Positions 9,396-16,946 of a stretch of 21,785 nucleotides of DNA are shown one piece after another. This DNA is from CAJPSE01 sp963514535 (GTDB lineage: Bacteria; Synergistota; Synergistia; Synergistales; Aminobacteriaceae). Under the pieces are notes generated by a model that worked only from the letters and a program-made list of their open reading frames with translations, searched no databases and was not told the origin of the DNA. The DNA is taken from contig CAUPUB010000036.1 in the NCBI GenBank assembly GCA_963514535.1, forward strand, positions 1 to 21,785, given 5' to 3'. Positions within the stretch are counted from its first letter, which is position 1. Every line of letters begins with the position of its first letter. Position numbers and translations under genes: made by a program.

Positions 9396-10913
9396 ATGGC
9401 CCATTTTTACGAGGAACCGTCGCACACGTTTTCCGAGTATCTGCTGGTCCCCTCCTACTCGTCAGCGGACTGCATCCCTGCCAACGTGTCCCTGCGGACG
9501 CCGCTCTGCCGCTTCCGGCGGGGCGAACGGCCGCCGCTGGAGATGAACATCCCGCTGACCTCGGCGATCATGCAGTCGGTCTCGGACGACCGGCTGGCGA
9601 TCGCCCTGGCGAGGGAGGGCGGCGTGTCGTTCATCTACGGTTCCCAGACCGTGGAGCGCGAGGCCGAGATGGTTCGGCGCGTCAAGCGCTACAAGGCCGG
9701 GTTCGTCGCCAACGACTCGTCCATTGGCCCAGACCAGACGCTCACCGACATCCTGCGCCTCCGGGAGAGGACGGGGCACACCACCGTCGCCGTCACGCAC
9801 GACGGGTCCCTGACGGGGCGCCTCCTGGGCATCGTCACGAGCCGCGACTACCGCGAGAGCCGCATGACGCCCGACACACCCGTTCGGGACTTCATGACCC
9901 CCATCGAAAAGCTGGTCTACGCCCGAGACGGCGTGACGCTGAGCGAGGCCAACGACCTCCTCTGGGAGCACAAGCTGAACGCGCTGCCGGTGGTGGACGA
10001 ACGGGGGCACATGGTGGCGTTCGTGTTCCGCAAGGACTATTCGATGCACAAGGAGAACCCGCTGGAGCTCCTGGACGCGCGCAAGCGCTACGTGGTCGGG
10101 GCAGGGATCAACACGCGCGACTACGCGGAGCGCGTCCCGGCGCTGGTGGACGCCGGGGCGGACGTGCTGTGTATCGACTCGTCCGAGGGCTTCACGGAGT
10201 GGCAGCGCCGCACGCTCTCCTGGGTCCGCGAGCGGTACGAGGATGCGGTGCGGGTCGGGGGCGGGAACGTCGTGGACGCGGACGGGTTCCGCTTCCTGGC
10301 CGAAGCGGGGGCGGACTTCGTCAAGGTGGGGATCGGCGGCGGGTCCATCTGCATCACGCGCGAGGCCAAGGGGATCGGGCGCGGGCAGGCCCCGGCCGTG
10401 ATCGAGGTGGCCCGGGCGCGCGACGCCTACTACGAGGAGACGGGCGTCTACGTGCCGGTCTGCTCCGACGGCGGCATCGTGATGGACTACCACATCACGC
10501 TGGCCCTGGCTATGGGCGCGGACTTCTGCATGCTGGGGCGGTACTTCGCGCGGTTCGACGAGAGCCCGACGAACAAGGTGATGGTGAACGGGAACTTCGT
10601 CAAGGAGTACTGGGGCGAGGGGTCCTCGCGCGCGCGGAACTGGCAGCGTTATGACACGGGCGACGCCGGCGCGGAGCAGAAGCTGTCGTTCGAGGAGGGC
10701 GTGGACTCCTACGTGCCCTACGCGGGCAGCCTGAGGGACAACGTGGCGGAGACGCTCAACAAGGTGCGCTCGACGTTCTGTAACTGCGGGGCGCTCTCCA
10801 TCCCCGAGATGCGGGAGAAGGCGCGGCTGACCCTGGTCTCGCCCATGACGATCTCCGAGGGCGGGGCGCACGACGTGCTGATGAAGGAGACGATGAAGCG
10901 GGGCGGGAAGTAG
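9396..10913 (+). CDS. guaB: IMP dehydrogenase, Tritrichomonas-like type
   Basis: Oxidises IMP to XMP with NAD+, the first step to guanine nucleotides. The 505-aa protein is a barrel split by a CBS pair at about residues 95-210. The catalytic loop GGGSICITREAKGIGRGQ places Cys319, and the flap SSRARNWQRYD places Arg418-Tyr419. These numbers coincide with those I recall for the Tritrichomonas foetus enzyme, and long stretches look nearly the same, such as CSDGGIV-DYH-TLALAMGADF and EEGVDSYVPYAG. A three-residue insertion follows the flap relative to that enzyme. AAGGAG at about 9381 sets the start 36 nt after purF. As the last gene of the purine run it links IMP output to GMP synthesis. Confidence 0.95.
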   Translation: MAHFYEEPSHTFSEYLLVPSYSSADCIPANVSLRTPLCRFRRGERPPLEMNIPLTSAIMQSVSDDRLAIALAREGGVSFIYGSQTVEREAEMVRRVKRYKAGFVANDSSIGPDQTLTDILRLRERTGHTTVAVTHDGSLTGRLLGIVTSRDYRESRMTPDTPVRDFMTPIEKLVYARDGVTLSEANDLLWEHKLNALPVVDERGHMVAFVFRKDYSMHKENPLELLDARKRYVVGAGINTRDYAERVPALVDAGADVLCIDSSEGFTEWQRRTLSWVRERYEDAVRVGGGNVVDADGFRFLAEAGADFVKVGIGGGSICITREAKGIGRGQAPAVIEVARARDAYYEETGVYVPVCSDGGIVMDYHITLALAMGADFCMLGRYFARFDESPTNKVMVNGNFVKEYWGEGSSRARNWQRYDTGDAGAEQKLSFEEGVDSYVPYAGSLRDNVAETLNKVRSTFCNCGALSIPEMREKARLTLVSPMTISEGGAHDVLMKETMKRGGK

Positions 10914-10967
10914 GGGCCAAAACCGCAGGCAAAATTTTTAACGTGTGGTAAAGATTAGATTTTTCAT

Positions 10968-11024
10968 CAGGGGAGGCAATCTACACTAAACGTGATTTGG
11001 TATAACATGGTCTTGCCTCCCCTG
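10968..11024. terminator. perfect 12-bp inverted repeat between convergent guaB and metH
   Basis: CAGGGGAGGCAA at 10968-10979 is exactly complementary to TTGCCTCCCCTG at 11013-11024, with a 33-nt AT-rich spacer. It sits in the 116-nt gap between two genes that end towards each other, the usual place for a bidirectional terminator. There is no clean T-run directly after either arm and the loop is long, so termination is an inference. A T-rich run (GCAAAATTTTTAACG) lies upstream at about 10928-10942. Confidence 0.5.
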
Positions 11025-11029
11025 TGCCG

Positions 11030-13474
11030 TCAGGCCGTCTCCAGGTCCGAGCTGATCCGTGTCGCGATCCGCACGGCCTCCAGGGCGTCGCGCGCGTAGT
11101 GGTCTGCGTCCACATATCGGGCCAGGTCGGGGGTCAGGACGGCACCTCCCACGATCACCTTCACCTCCGGGCACTCCCGCCTCAGGCCCTCGATGGTCTC
11201 CTTCATGCTGGCAACGGTCGTCGTCATCAGGGCGCTCAGCCCCACGATGCGGATGCCGTTCCGCTTGACCTCGGCGACGAGCTGATCGGGGGGCACGTCC
11301 TTGCCCAGGTCCAGGACCCTGAAGTTATAGTTCTCCAGGATGACCTTCACGATGTTCTTGCCGATATCATGGACATCCCCGTACACCGTCGCCAACGCGA
11401 TAGGCACGCCGGGGACCTCGTCCCCGCCCTTCGGCCCGGAGGCCAACCTCTCCCTCAGACACTCGAAGGCGGCCTTCGCGGCCTCGGCGGACTTGATGAG
11501 CTGAGGGAGAAAGAGCCGCCTGGCCTCGTAGTCCTTCCCCACGGCGTCGAGCGCCGGGACTATGTGCTTCTCGACGACGTCGAGCGGGGGCAGGGCGTCC
11601 AGGAGCTCCCGCGTCCGCTCCGCAGCCTCCTCCTTCAGCCCCCACGCGATGGCGGATGCCAGGTCCCCCTGAGAGGCCGTGGGGGTATTCGGTGCGTCCG
11701 CTGGCGCTTCGGCAGCCTGCCGGGAGGGGATGGGTGCGCTCTCCGGATGCACCTCGCAGTAGGCGATGTAGTCCTGCGCGTTCCGATCCTTGCCGCTCAG
11801 GAGGCGCCATGCGGCCAGGGTCTCGCGCATCCCGGTGTCCCCGGGGTTGAGGATCGCCGCGTCCAGCCCCTGCATCAGGGCCGCCGCGAACATGGTCCGG
11901 TTCACCAGCGGGCGCCGGGGCAGTCCGAAGGAGACGTTGCTGAGCCCCAGCACGGTGCGGACGCCCAGCTCCTCCCGGACCATCCGCACGGCCTCCAGGG
12001 TCTCGCGGACCAGGTCCTGCTGGGCCGAGGCGGTGAGCGTCAGGCAGTCGATCAGGACGTCGCGCCGGGGGATGCCGATCCGTTCGGCCTCCTCGACGAT
12101 GCGGCGCGCCACGGCAAGCCGGGCCTCCGCGGACTCGGGGATGCCGGAGTCGTCGAGCGTCAGCCCCAGGACGCAGGTCCCATACTTCCTGACGATCGGC
12201 AGGACGGTGCGCAGGCTCGCCTCCTTGCCGTTCACCGAGTTGATCAGGGGCTTGCCGTTGTAGATGCGCGCCGCAGCCTCCAGGGCCTTCGCGCTGGCGG
12301 AGTCGAGCTGGAGCGGAAGGTCGATGATGCCCTGGATCTCCAGGACGACCCGGCTCAACAGGGCGGGCTCGTCGATGTCCGGCAGCCCCACGTTCACGTC
12401 CAGTACATGGGCCCCCTGGTCCTGCTGCTCCAGGGCTTCCTTCAGCACGTAGTCCAGGTCCCCGGCGCGCAGCGCGGCCTGGAGGGCCTTCTTTCCCGTG
12501 GGGTTCAGGCGCTCGCCGATGATCGTGAAGTCGTCGTCGAAGACCACGGCCCTCGCCGGGGTGCAGATCCCGGTCGTCTCGGGGACGGAGCGGGGGACGA
12601 CCATCCTCGTCCTGCGGGTCACGGCCTGTACGGTCTTTGCGATGTACTCCGGGTTCGTGCCGCAGCAGCCGCCCAGGACGGCGGCCCCCATGTCGGCGAA
12701 TCGGGACATGAGGTCCGCGAACCGGTCGGGCGTCACGTCGTAGAAGGAGGCGCCGCCCCGCATCACCGGCAGGCCCGCGTTGGGCTGGACCATCACGGGA
12801 ATGTGAGAGCGGGCGCAGATCGCCTCGACGATGGGCTCCAGCTGCACGGGCCCGAGCGAACAGTTGACCCCGAGGGCCGCGGCTCCCAGTCCCTCGAGCG
12901 TCATCACCATGGATTCGATCCCCGCGCCGAAGAAGGTGCGCCCTTCCTCATCGAAGCTCATGGTCGCGAACACGGGCAGGTTACAGTGGTCCTTCACGGC
13001 CAGGAGCGACGCCTTGAGCTCGTAGAGGTCGGTGAAGGTCTCCAGAAGCACGGCATCGCAGCCCTCCGCACCGGCCCGGACCTGTTCGGCGACCGCCTCG
13101 TGGATGTCCTCGAACGCGGCATCCCCCAGGGGCGCCAGCACCTTGCCGCTGGGGCCGACGTCCAGGGCCACCCGGGCCCCGAAGGCATCCGCTGCGGAAC
13201 GGGCGACCCGTACGGCGGCGGATACCGCCTCTGCGACGGTGTGTCCGGAGCCCTCCAGCTTCCAGCGGTTGGCCCCAAACGTATTGGTCGTGACGAAATC
13301 GGCCCCGGCCTCCAGGTAGTCCCTGTGGATGGAGCCGATCAGGTCCGGATGGGTGAGGTTCAGGACCTCGGGCAGCTCCCGGAGCCGGAGCCCGCGCGCC
13401 TGGAGCATCGTCCCCATGCCCCCGTCGAAGAACAGGATATCCCGTCCAAGCCTCTTTTTCCTTCTATCCCCCAC
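11030..13474 (-). CDS. metH: cobalamin-dependent methionine synthase lacking the activation domain
   Basis: Methylates homocysteine using 5-methyl-THF via methylcobalamin. Domains in order: homocysteine methyltransferase barrel (FFDGGMGTMLQ at the start; zinc ligands Cys205 in GVNCSLGP and Cys270-Cys271 in LGGCCGTNP), pterin-binding barrel (IIGERLNPTGKK), B12 cap helices, and B12-binding domain with DVHDIGK, where His702 is the cobalt ligand. At 814 aa it ends straight after the B12 domain, without the AdoMet-binding reactivation domain of 1200-residue MetH; the adjacent upstream gene encodes that part. I chose GTG at 13474 because GGAGGA lies 7 nt before it and it gives about 12 residues before the first motif. 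GTG 13489 is an alternative that overlaps the upstream gene. Confidence 0.93.
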   Translation of the reverse strand: MGDRRKKRLGRDILFFDGGMGTMLQARGLRLRELPEVLNLTHPDLIGSIHRDYLEAGADFVTTNTFGANRWKLEGSGHTVAEAVSAAVRVARSAADAFGARVALDVGPSGKVLAPLGDAAFEDIHEAVAEQVRAGAEGCDAVLLETFTDLYELKASLLAVKDHCNLPVFATMSFDEEGRTFFGAGIESMVMTLEGLGAAALGVNCSLGPVQLEPIVEAICARSHIPVMVQPNAGLPVMRGGASFYDVTPDRFADLMSRFADMGAAVLGGCCGTNPEYIAKTVQAVTRRTRMVVPRSVPETTGICTPARAVVFDDDFTIIGERLNPTGKKALQAALRAGDLDYVLKEALEQQDQGAHVLDVNVGLPDIDEPALLSRVVLEIQGIIDLPLQLDSASAKALEAAARIYNGKPLINSVNGKEASLRTVLPIVRKYGTCVLGLTLDDSGIPESAEARLAVARRIVEEAERIGIPRRDVLIDCLTLTASAQQDLVRETLEAVRMVREELGVRTVLGLSNVSFGLPRRPLVNRTMFAAALMQGLDAAILNPGDTGMRETLAAWRLLSGKDRNAQDYIAYCEVHPESAPIPSRQAAEAPADAPNTPTASQGDLASAIAWGLKEEAAERTRELLDALPPLDVVEKHIVPALDAVGKDYEARRLFLPQLIKSAEAAKAAFECLRERLASGPKGGDEVPGVPIALATVYGDVHDIGKNIVKVILENYNFRVLDLGKDVPPDQLVAEVKRNGIRIVGLSALMTTTVASMKETIEGLRRECPEVKVIVGGAVLTPDLARYVDADHYARDALEAVRIATRISSDLETA

Positions 13475-13478
13475 AATC

Positions 13479-14147
13479 CTATCCTCCACCGCCTTCCCCT
13501 CCCTTCCGATACGGACAATCCGGCCCGGCCGGACAGTTGGAGCAGTCCCGTCTGCGGTCCTCGTTCCGCTCCGAGATCCCAATCAACGCGGTGATGGATT
13601 TTATCGGGGTCATCATGTACGAGCGCGTCATGGAAAGGCCGATGCGCCGCGTCGCGTCCAGGAGCGCGATGAGGTCCTCGGATGCGGACAGGGGCGCGTC
13701 GCCGTAGCCGGGACTGAAGCGCATCGTCGGGTGTTCCCCCTCGCGGAGCTCCCGAAGGATCTCTTCCTCGACCTCGTTGCAGAGGGCGTCGGCGCGCACC
13801 GAGGCACAGGCGTCCAGGGCCATCCCGTCCAGCATGTCCCGTTTCTGGGCCAGCAGTATCCTGCGGTCCACCTCGGGCCCCAGGGTCACGGCCATGGCCC
13901 AGCACTCCCGGGAATGGGCCATCAGCCGCGCCAGGCTCCCACTCTCGATCCGAACCGCCTCGGCCAGCCGGATGCCTAGGTCGTCGGCCAGGATGGAAAA
14001 GCGCCCCCAGACGCGGCGGGGCCTGATGAAGCCCTCCAGCAGCTCGAAGGTCCGATAGGCCCTCTCGACCATTTCGCCGTTCCGGGCCTCTTTGGGGACA
14101 CCCATGAAGCGCAGGGCGTCGTCCACCATGGTCGGGGTCGCCTGCAT
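13479..14147 (-). CDS. stand-alone methionine synthase activation-domain protein
   Basis: Predicted to bind AdoMet and help reduce and remethylate oxidised cobalamin on the truncated MetH encoded immediately downstream. The 222-aa protein contains MRFSPGYGD (the counterpart of the AdoMet-binding RxxPGY motif in MetH), followed near the C-terminus by MMTPIKSITALIGI, both typical of the MetH activation domain. The C-terminus has a small cysteine cluster, CSNCPAGPDC, which could bind metal. The stop lies 4 nt before the metH GTG start, so the two are co-translated and presumably act as one split enzyme. No convincing Shine-Dalgarno precedes ATG 14147; coupling to the upstream transporter, whose stop is 7 nt away, is likely. 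Confidence 0.88.
   Translation of the reverse strand: MQATPTMVDDALRFMGVPKEARNGEMVERAYRTFELLEGFIRPRRVWGRFSILADDLGIRLAEAVRIESGSLARLMAHSRECWAMAVTLGPEVDRRILLAQKRDMLDGMALDACASVRADALCNEVEEEILRELREGEHPTMRFSPGYGDAPLSASEDLIALLDATRRIGLSMTRSYMMTPIKSITALIGISERNEDRRRDCSNCPAGPDCPYRKGGEGGGG
13482..13487 (-). promoter_or_regulatory. ribosome binding site of metH
   Basis: GGAGGA on the minus strand lies 7 nt before GTG 13474 and is itself the last two Gly codons of the activation-domain gene. This supports 13474 over the longer 13489 and 13582 starts and implies coupling of the two genes. Confidence 0.6.
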
Positions 14148-14154
14148 CGTCGCG

Positions 14155-15150
14155 TCACGGGCATGCTGCCGGGCGTGCCTCGGCCTTCGGCGGCGCCTTC
14201 CTCCTCGCCCCCCACGAGGACAATGCGATGGCGGAGAGGATGAGGGCGCAGCCGAGGATCGCAGGAAGGGTCGGCCAGGAATCGGTGGCCAGGGAGGTCA
14301 TGACGACTGCGGCGGGGACCTCCCCGGACGTCAGAAGCGAGACCGTTGGGGCAGGAATGTGGCGGAGCGCGGCGTAGAACGTGCTATACCCCAAGAGGGA
14401 GGCGAAGATGATGGTGATGGCGATCAGGAAAATCTGCGTTCCCGTCAGCGTCGGGACATCGGCCCAGCCCGAGGTCAGGGTCTTGATGGACGCCATCCAA
14501 ACGGCTCCGAAGATGTGCGTATAGAAGAAGATCCCCAGCCCCGTGGGGCCCCCCTTCGTCACCGAGGCCCGGCCCCACAGGGTCTGGAAGGCGAGCCCCA
14601 GGACGGCCAGGGCGCCCCAGAGTATCCCGGGGATGGAGAGCGCGCCGTCCAGGGTCCAGTCGGGGCGCATCACGGAGCATGCGACGCCGATCGTGACGAT
14701 GAAGGCGCCGCACAGGTCGTAGACACTGGGTTTCTCGCCCGTCATCAGTGAGGACCCCATGGCCGTGGCGATGGGGGTGGTGTAGTGGACAACCAGCGCC
14801 GTGGCGACGGGAAGATAGGCGACCGAGAGCATGAACCCCAGGTAGGAGCACAGGGGCGCCAGGGGTGAGATCAGGAACAGGACGACCAGGTCCCTCCGCC
14901 CCACGCGGAAGTGCCGGGGGGCGCAAAGGCGGATCCAGATCCCCAGCGGCAGTGGGGTGAGGAGACAGCGAAAGAAAACCACGGTGACCATGTCCGCGCC
15001 GCTCTCCCCCAGGAGCTTCGACGCCGGACTGCTCAAAGCCCACAGGAGGCCCGTGGACGCGGCGCAGAGGATGCCCAGAGTATTCTTGTTCACTTTGCGA
15101 AGGACCCCCGAACTTTGTCGTAAAGATAGCGCCCTGCCGACGAGGAGCAT
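14155..15150 (-). CDS. EamA/DMT-family transporter
   Basis: An integral inner-membrane protein of 331 aa with about ten hydrophobic segments in two halves, the layout of drug/metabolite (EamA) carriers. The first helix reads LGILCAASTGLLWALSSPAS, and the second half contains AILGCALILSAIALSSW followed by a short basic cytoplasmic tail. Substrate is unknown. Its place as first gene of an operon with the split methionine synthase suggests amino-acid or methyl-cycle related export or uptake, but this is inference. ATG 15150 has AAAGGA at 15155-15160. GTG 15093 would give a protein starting right at the first helix and is also plausible, because a TATAAT lies only 12 nt before the ATG. Confidence 0.85.
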   Translation of the reverse strand: MLLVGRALSLRQSSGVLRKVNKNTLGILCAASTGLLWALSSPASKLLGESGADMVTVVFFRCLLTPLPLGIWIRLCAPRHFRVGRRDLVVLFLISPLAPLCSYLGFMLSVAYLPVATALVVHYTTPIATAMGSSLMTGEKPSVYDLCGAFIVTIGVACSVMRPDWTLDGALSIPGILWGALAVLGLAFQTLWGRASVTKGGPTGLGIFFYTHIFGAVWMASIKTLTSGWADVPTLTGTQIFLIAITIIFASLLGYSTFYAALRHIPAPTVSLLTSGEVPAAVVMTSLATDSWPTLPAILGCALILSAIALSSWGARRKAPPKAEARPAACP

Positions 15151-15236
15151 AAGATCCTTTCAATTATATACCTATGCCCCCGCTATATACTCATGTCCCT
15201 ACAGAAAGGGGGGCGGTATAATGAGCCCTGGAGAAC
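15151..15236. promoter_or_regulatory. divergent promoter region between eamA-type gene and radA
   Basis: This short AT-rich stretch separates divergently read operons. On the minus strand TATAAT occurs at 15168-15163. On the plus strand TATAAT occurs at 15217-15222. Neither has a clear TTGACA-like -35 box at 16-18 nt. No riboswitch-like structure was recognised; in particular there is no room for a cobalamin riboswitch before the metH operon. Confidence 0.45.
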
Positions 15237-15294
15237 GTGGATTTTTCTATGGTTTATCTCCCTCGGCTTCGTTCCGCCGATGGGGCTGTTGTCC

Positions 15295-15299
15295 GGAGG
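15295..15299 (+). promoter_or_regulatory. ribosome binding site that fixes the radA start
   Basis: GGAGG at 15295-15299 stands 6 nt before ATG 15306. The frame is open back to 15237, but the extra 23 residues are not family-like, and this site makes 15306 the start. Confidence 0.8.
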
Positions 15300-15305
15300 T
15301 ATTTC

Positions 15306-16658
15306 ATGAAAAGGGACGAACCGGTTCGTTACGTGTGTGCCGACTGCGGCCATATGACGACCACGCGCACGGGGCGCTGCCCGTCCTGTGGGGCGTGGGG
15401 GACCCTGGAGGCCGAGCAGGGGCCCGACACCCGACCGAGGACCGCCGCACGGGTGGTGAGCGCCGTCGATGTTCGTCCGCCGCAGCGCCTCTCGACGGGT
15501 ATCGGGGAGCTGGACCGGGTGCTGGGCGGAGGGCTGGTCCCCGGGGGCGTCGTCCTGCTCGGCGGCCAGCCGGGCATCGGCAAGTCGACGCTGCTGCTCC
15601 AGGCCGCGGGGCGGGTCGCGGAGTCCGGGGCCTCCGTGCTCTATATCTCGGGCGAGGAGTCCGAGGCCCAGGTGGCCCTTCGCGCCGCCCGGCTCGGGGT
15701 GGTCTCGGACCGGTTGCTGCTCTGCTGCGGCAACGATCTGGAGGGGGCGCTTCAAAACATGAGGGATGCCTCCTTCGTCGTGCTGGACAGCGTCCAGGCC
15801 ATGAGGGCCGAGGGGGAGGCGGGGTGGCCCGGGACGCCCAATCAGGTGCGGGCCGTCGCCCAGAGGCTGGTGGACGCCGCCCGGGCGGACCGCGTGCCGG
15901 CGGTGCTCGTCGGGCACATCACCAAGGATGGCCGGCTGGCAGGGCCCATGCTGTTGGAGCACATGGTGGATACGGTGCTGATCTTCTCCGGGGAGGGGTA
16001 CTCGTCCTACCGGATGCTGCGCGCGGCCAAGAACCGCTACGGCAGCACGGACGAGCTGGGCATCTTCGAGATGCGGGAGGACGGCCTTACGGCCATAGAG
16101 GATAAGAGCGGGCTCTATTGGAACCGCTCGGACACGGCGGTCTCCGGCGTCGCCATGACCATCGCGCTGGAGGGGACGACCCCCCTGGCCGCCGAGCTCC
16201 AGACCCTGGCGGGCTCCACGGTGTTCCCCTATCCGCGGCGCACGGCGCGGGGCATCGAGCTGAACCGCTTCCAGCTCCTGACGGCCGTCGTGGAGAAGCG
16301 CTGTGGGCTGCCCTGCAGCGGGCACGACCTCTACATGAACGTGGCGGGCGGGCTTTCCCTCCAGGACCCCTCGGCGGACCTGGCGGCCTGCGCCGCCCTG
16401 GCCTCGGCCCTGAGGGACGCGCCGCTCCGGACGGGGTCCTGCTGGCTGGGCGAGGTGGGGCTGGCGGGGGAGGTGCGCCCCGTGACGCGCCTGGGGGTCC
16501 GGCTTCGGGAGGCCGCACGGCTGGGGTTCTCCTGCGCCGTCGTCAGCTCGCGCGAGCGTGCCGAGCGTGCGGGAGGGCTGGAGATCGTCCCGGTCTCGCA
16601 CCTGGATGAGGCCCTGGCCCTGGGGTTTTCCGTAAGGGAAAAGGAAACGCCGATCTAA
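15306..16658 (+). CDS. radA: DNA repair protein RadA
   Basis: RecA-related ATPase that helps branch migration and processing of recombination intermediates. The 450-aa length is standard. An N-terminal C4 zinc finger uses Cys11, Cys14, Cys25 and Cys28 (YVCADCGH and CPSCGAWGTL). Walker A is GGQPGIGKST with Lys93; a Walker B-like strand is FVVLDSVQAM; the RadA-specific KNRYG motif is at residues 242-246. The remainder matches the Lon-protease-like C-terminal domain, with SGHDLYMNVAGGL and a DPSADLAACAALAS stretch. The gene stands alone, followed by a repeat-filled gap with terminator-like hairpins, so it is likely monocistronic from the TATAAT at 15217. Confidence 0.96.
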   Translation: MKRDEPVRYVCADCGHMTTTRTGRCPSCGAWGTLEAEQGPDTRPRTAARVVSAVDVRPPQRLSTGIGELDRVLGGGLVPGGVVLLGGQPGIGKSTLLLQAAGRVAESGASVLYISGEESEAQVALRAARLGVVSDRLLLCCGNDLEGALQNMRDASFVVLDSVQAMRAEGEAGWPGTPNQVRAVAQRLVDAARADRVPAVLVGHITKDGRLAGPMLLEHMVDTVLIFSGEGYSSYRMLRAAKNRYGSTDELGIFEMREDGLTAIEDKSGLYWNRSDTAVSGVAMTIALEGTTPLAAELQTLAGSTVFPYPRRTARGIELNRFQLLTAVVEKRCGLPCSGHDLYMNVAGGLSLQDPSADLAACAALASALRDAPLRTGSCWLGEVGLAGEVRPVTRLGVRLREAARLGFSCAVVSSRERAERAGGLEIVPVSHLDEALALGFSVREKETPI

Positions 16659-16663
16659 TTCGG

Positions 16664-16773
16664 GAAGCCCCCGGTGGTACCCCAGCTAGCCTGTTTGGGG
16701 GAGGGAACTTGCCGGGGCCGCCGCTGTTTCGTATGGCGGCGCGGGGGTATGGGGCACAGCCCCATGTTAATTT
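16664..16773 (+). repeat. intergenic structured repeat, copy 1
   Basis: A 110-nt unit matching copy 2 (16797-16906) at about 100 positions, with a 133-nt period. It contains a hairpin at 16719-16741 (9-pair stem including two G-T wobbles, TTCGT loop), a possible long-range pairing of TACCCC (16678-16683) with GGGGTA (16744-16749), and a terminal hairpin with T-rich tail. The head-to-tail pair and conserved folding suggest a dispersed intergenic repeat family or small structured RNA. I do not recognise it as a named family. Confidence 0.85.
16749..16773 (+). terminator. terminator-like hairpin in repeat copy 1, after radA
   Basis: ATGGGG (16749-16754) pairs with CCCCAT (16760-16765) around CACAG and is followed by GTTAATTT. 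It fits a modest Rho-independent terminator for radA. Confidence 0.55.
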
Positions 16774-16796
16774 GGAAAACGCTGACTTAAATCCAT

Positions 16797-16906
16797 GAAG
16801 CCTCCCGGTGGTACCCCAGCCTGCCTGTTTGAGGGAGAAGACTTGCCGGGGCCGCCGCTATTCGTATAGCGGCGCGGGGGTATGGGGCACAGCCCCATGT
16901 TAATTT
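16797..16906 (+). repeat. intergenic structured repeat, copy 2
   Basis: Second copy of the 110-nt unit. Its central hairpin (16853-16874) is a perfect 9-bp stem with a TCGT loop, where copy 1 has two wobble pairs instead of T-A and A-T. It lies 40 nt before the NfeD-family start, so it forms the immediate leader or upstream boundary of that operon. Between the copies (16774-16796) nothing was recognised. Confidence 0.85.
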
Positions 16907-16907
16907 T
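16882..16907 (+). terminator. terminator-like hairpin in repeat copy 2
   Basis: The same ATGGGG/CCCCAT stem (16882-16887 with 16893-16898) followed by GTTAATTTT. A second terminator in tandem; if it acts in the leader of the downstream NfeD gene it would require the promoter to lie after it, in the 40 nt before the start. Confidence 0.55.
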
Positions 16908-16946
16908 CGGGATGATCGATAAAGAACCGAGGTCAGGAGGCTGTCC

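Noticed and set aside
11024..13594. An 856-codon plus-strand open frame opposite metH
   Set aside because: It is the antisense shadow of MetH, whose minus-strand frame shows zinc, pterin and cobalamin motifs in order.
15151..15236. A cobalamin riboswitch controlling the metH operon
   Set aside because: The space before the first gene of that operon is under 90 nt, shared with the radA promoter, and shows no B12-box-like sequence.
15237..15305. A 23-residue N-terminal extension of RadA
   Set aside because: The GGAGG at 15295-15299 and the position of the zinc finger favour ATG 15306.
16664..16906. The repeat pair as a CRISPR array
   Set aside because: There are only two 110-nt units with a 23-nt gap and internal hairpins, which does not fit short repeats with regular unique spacers.
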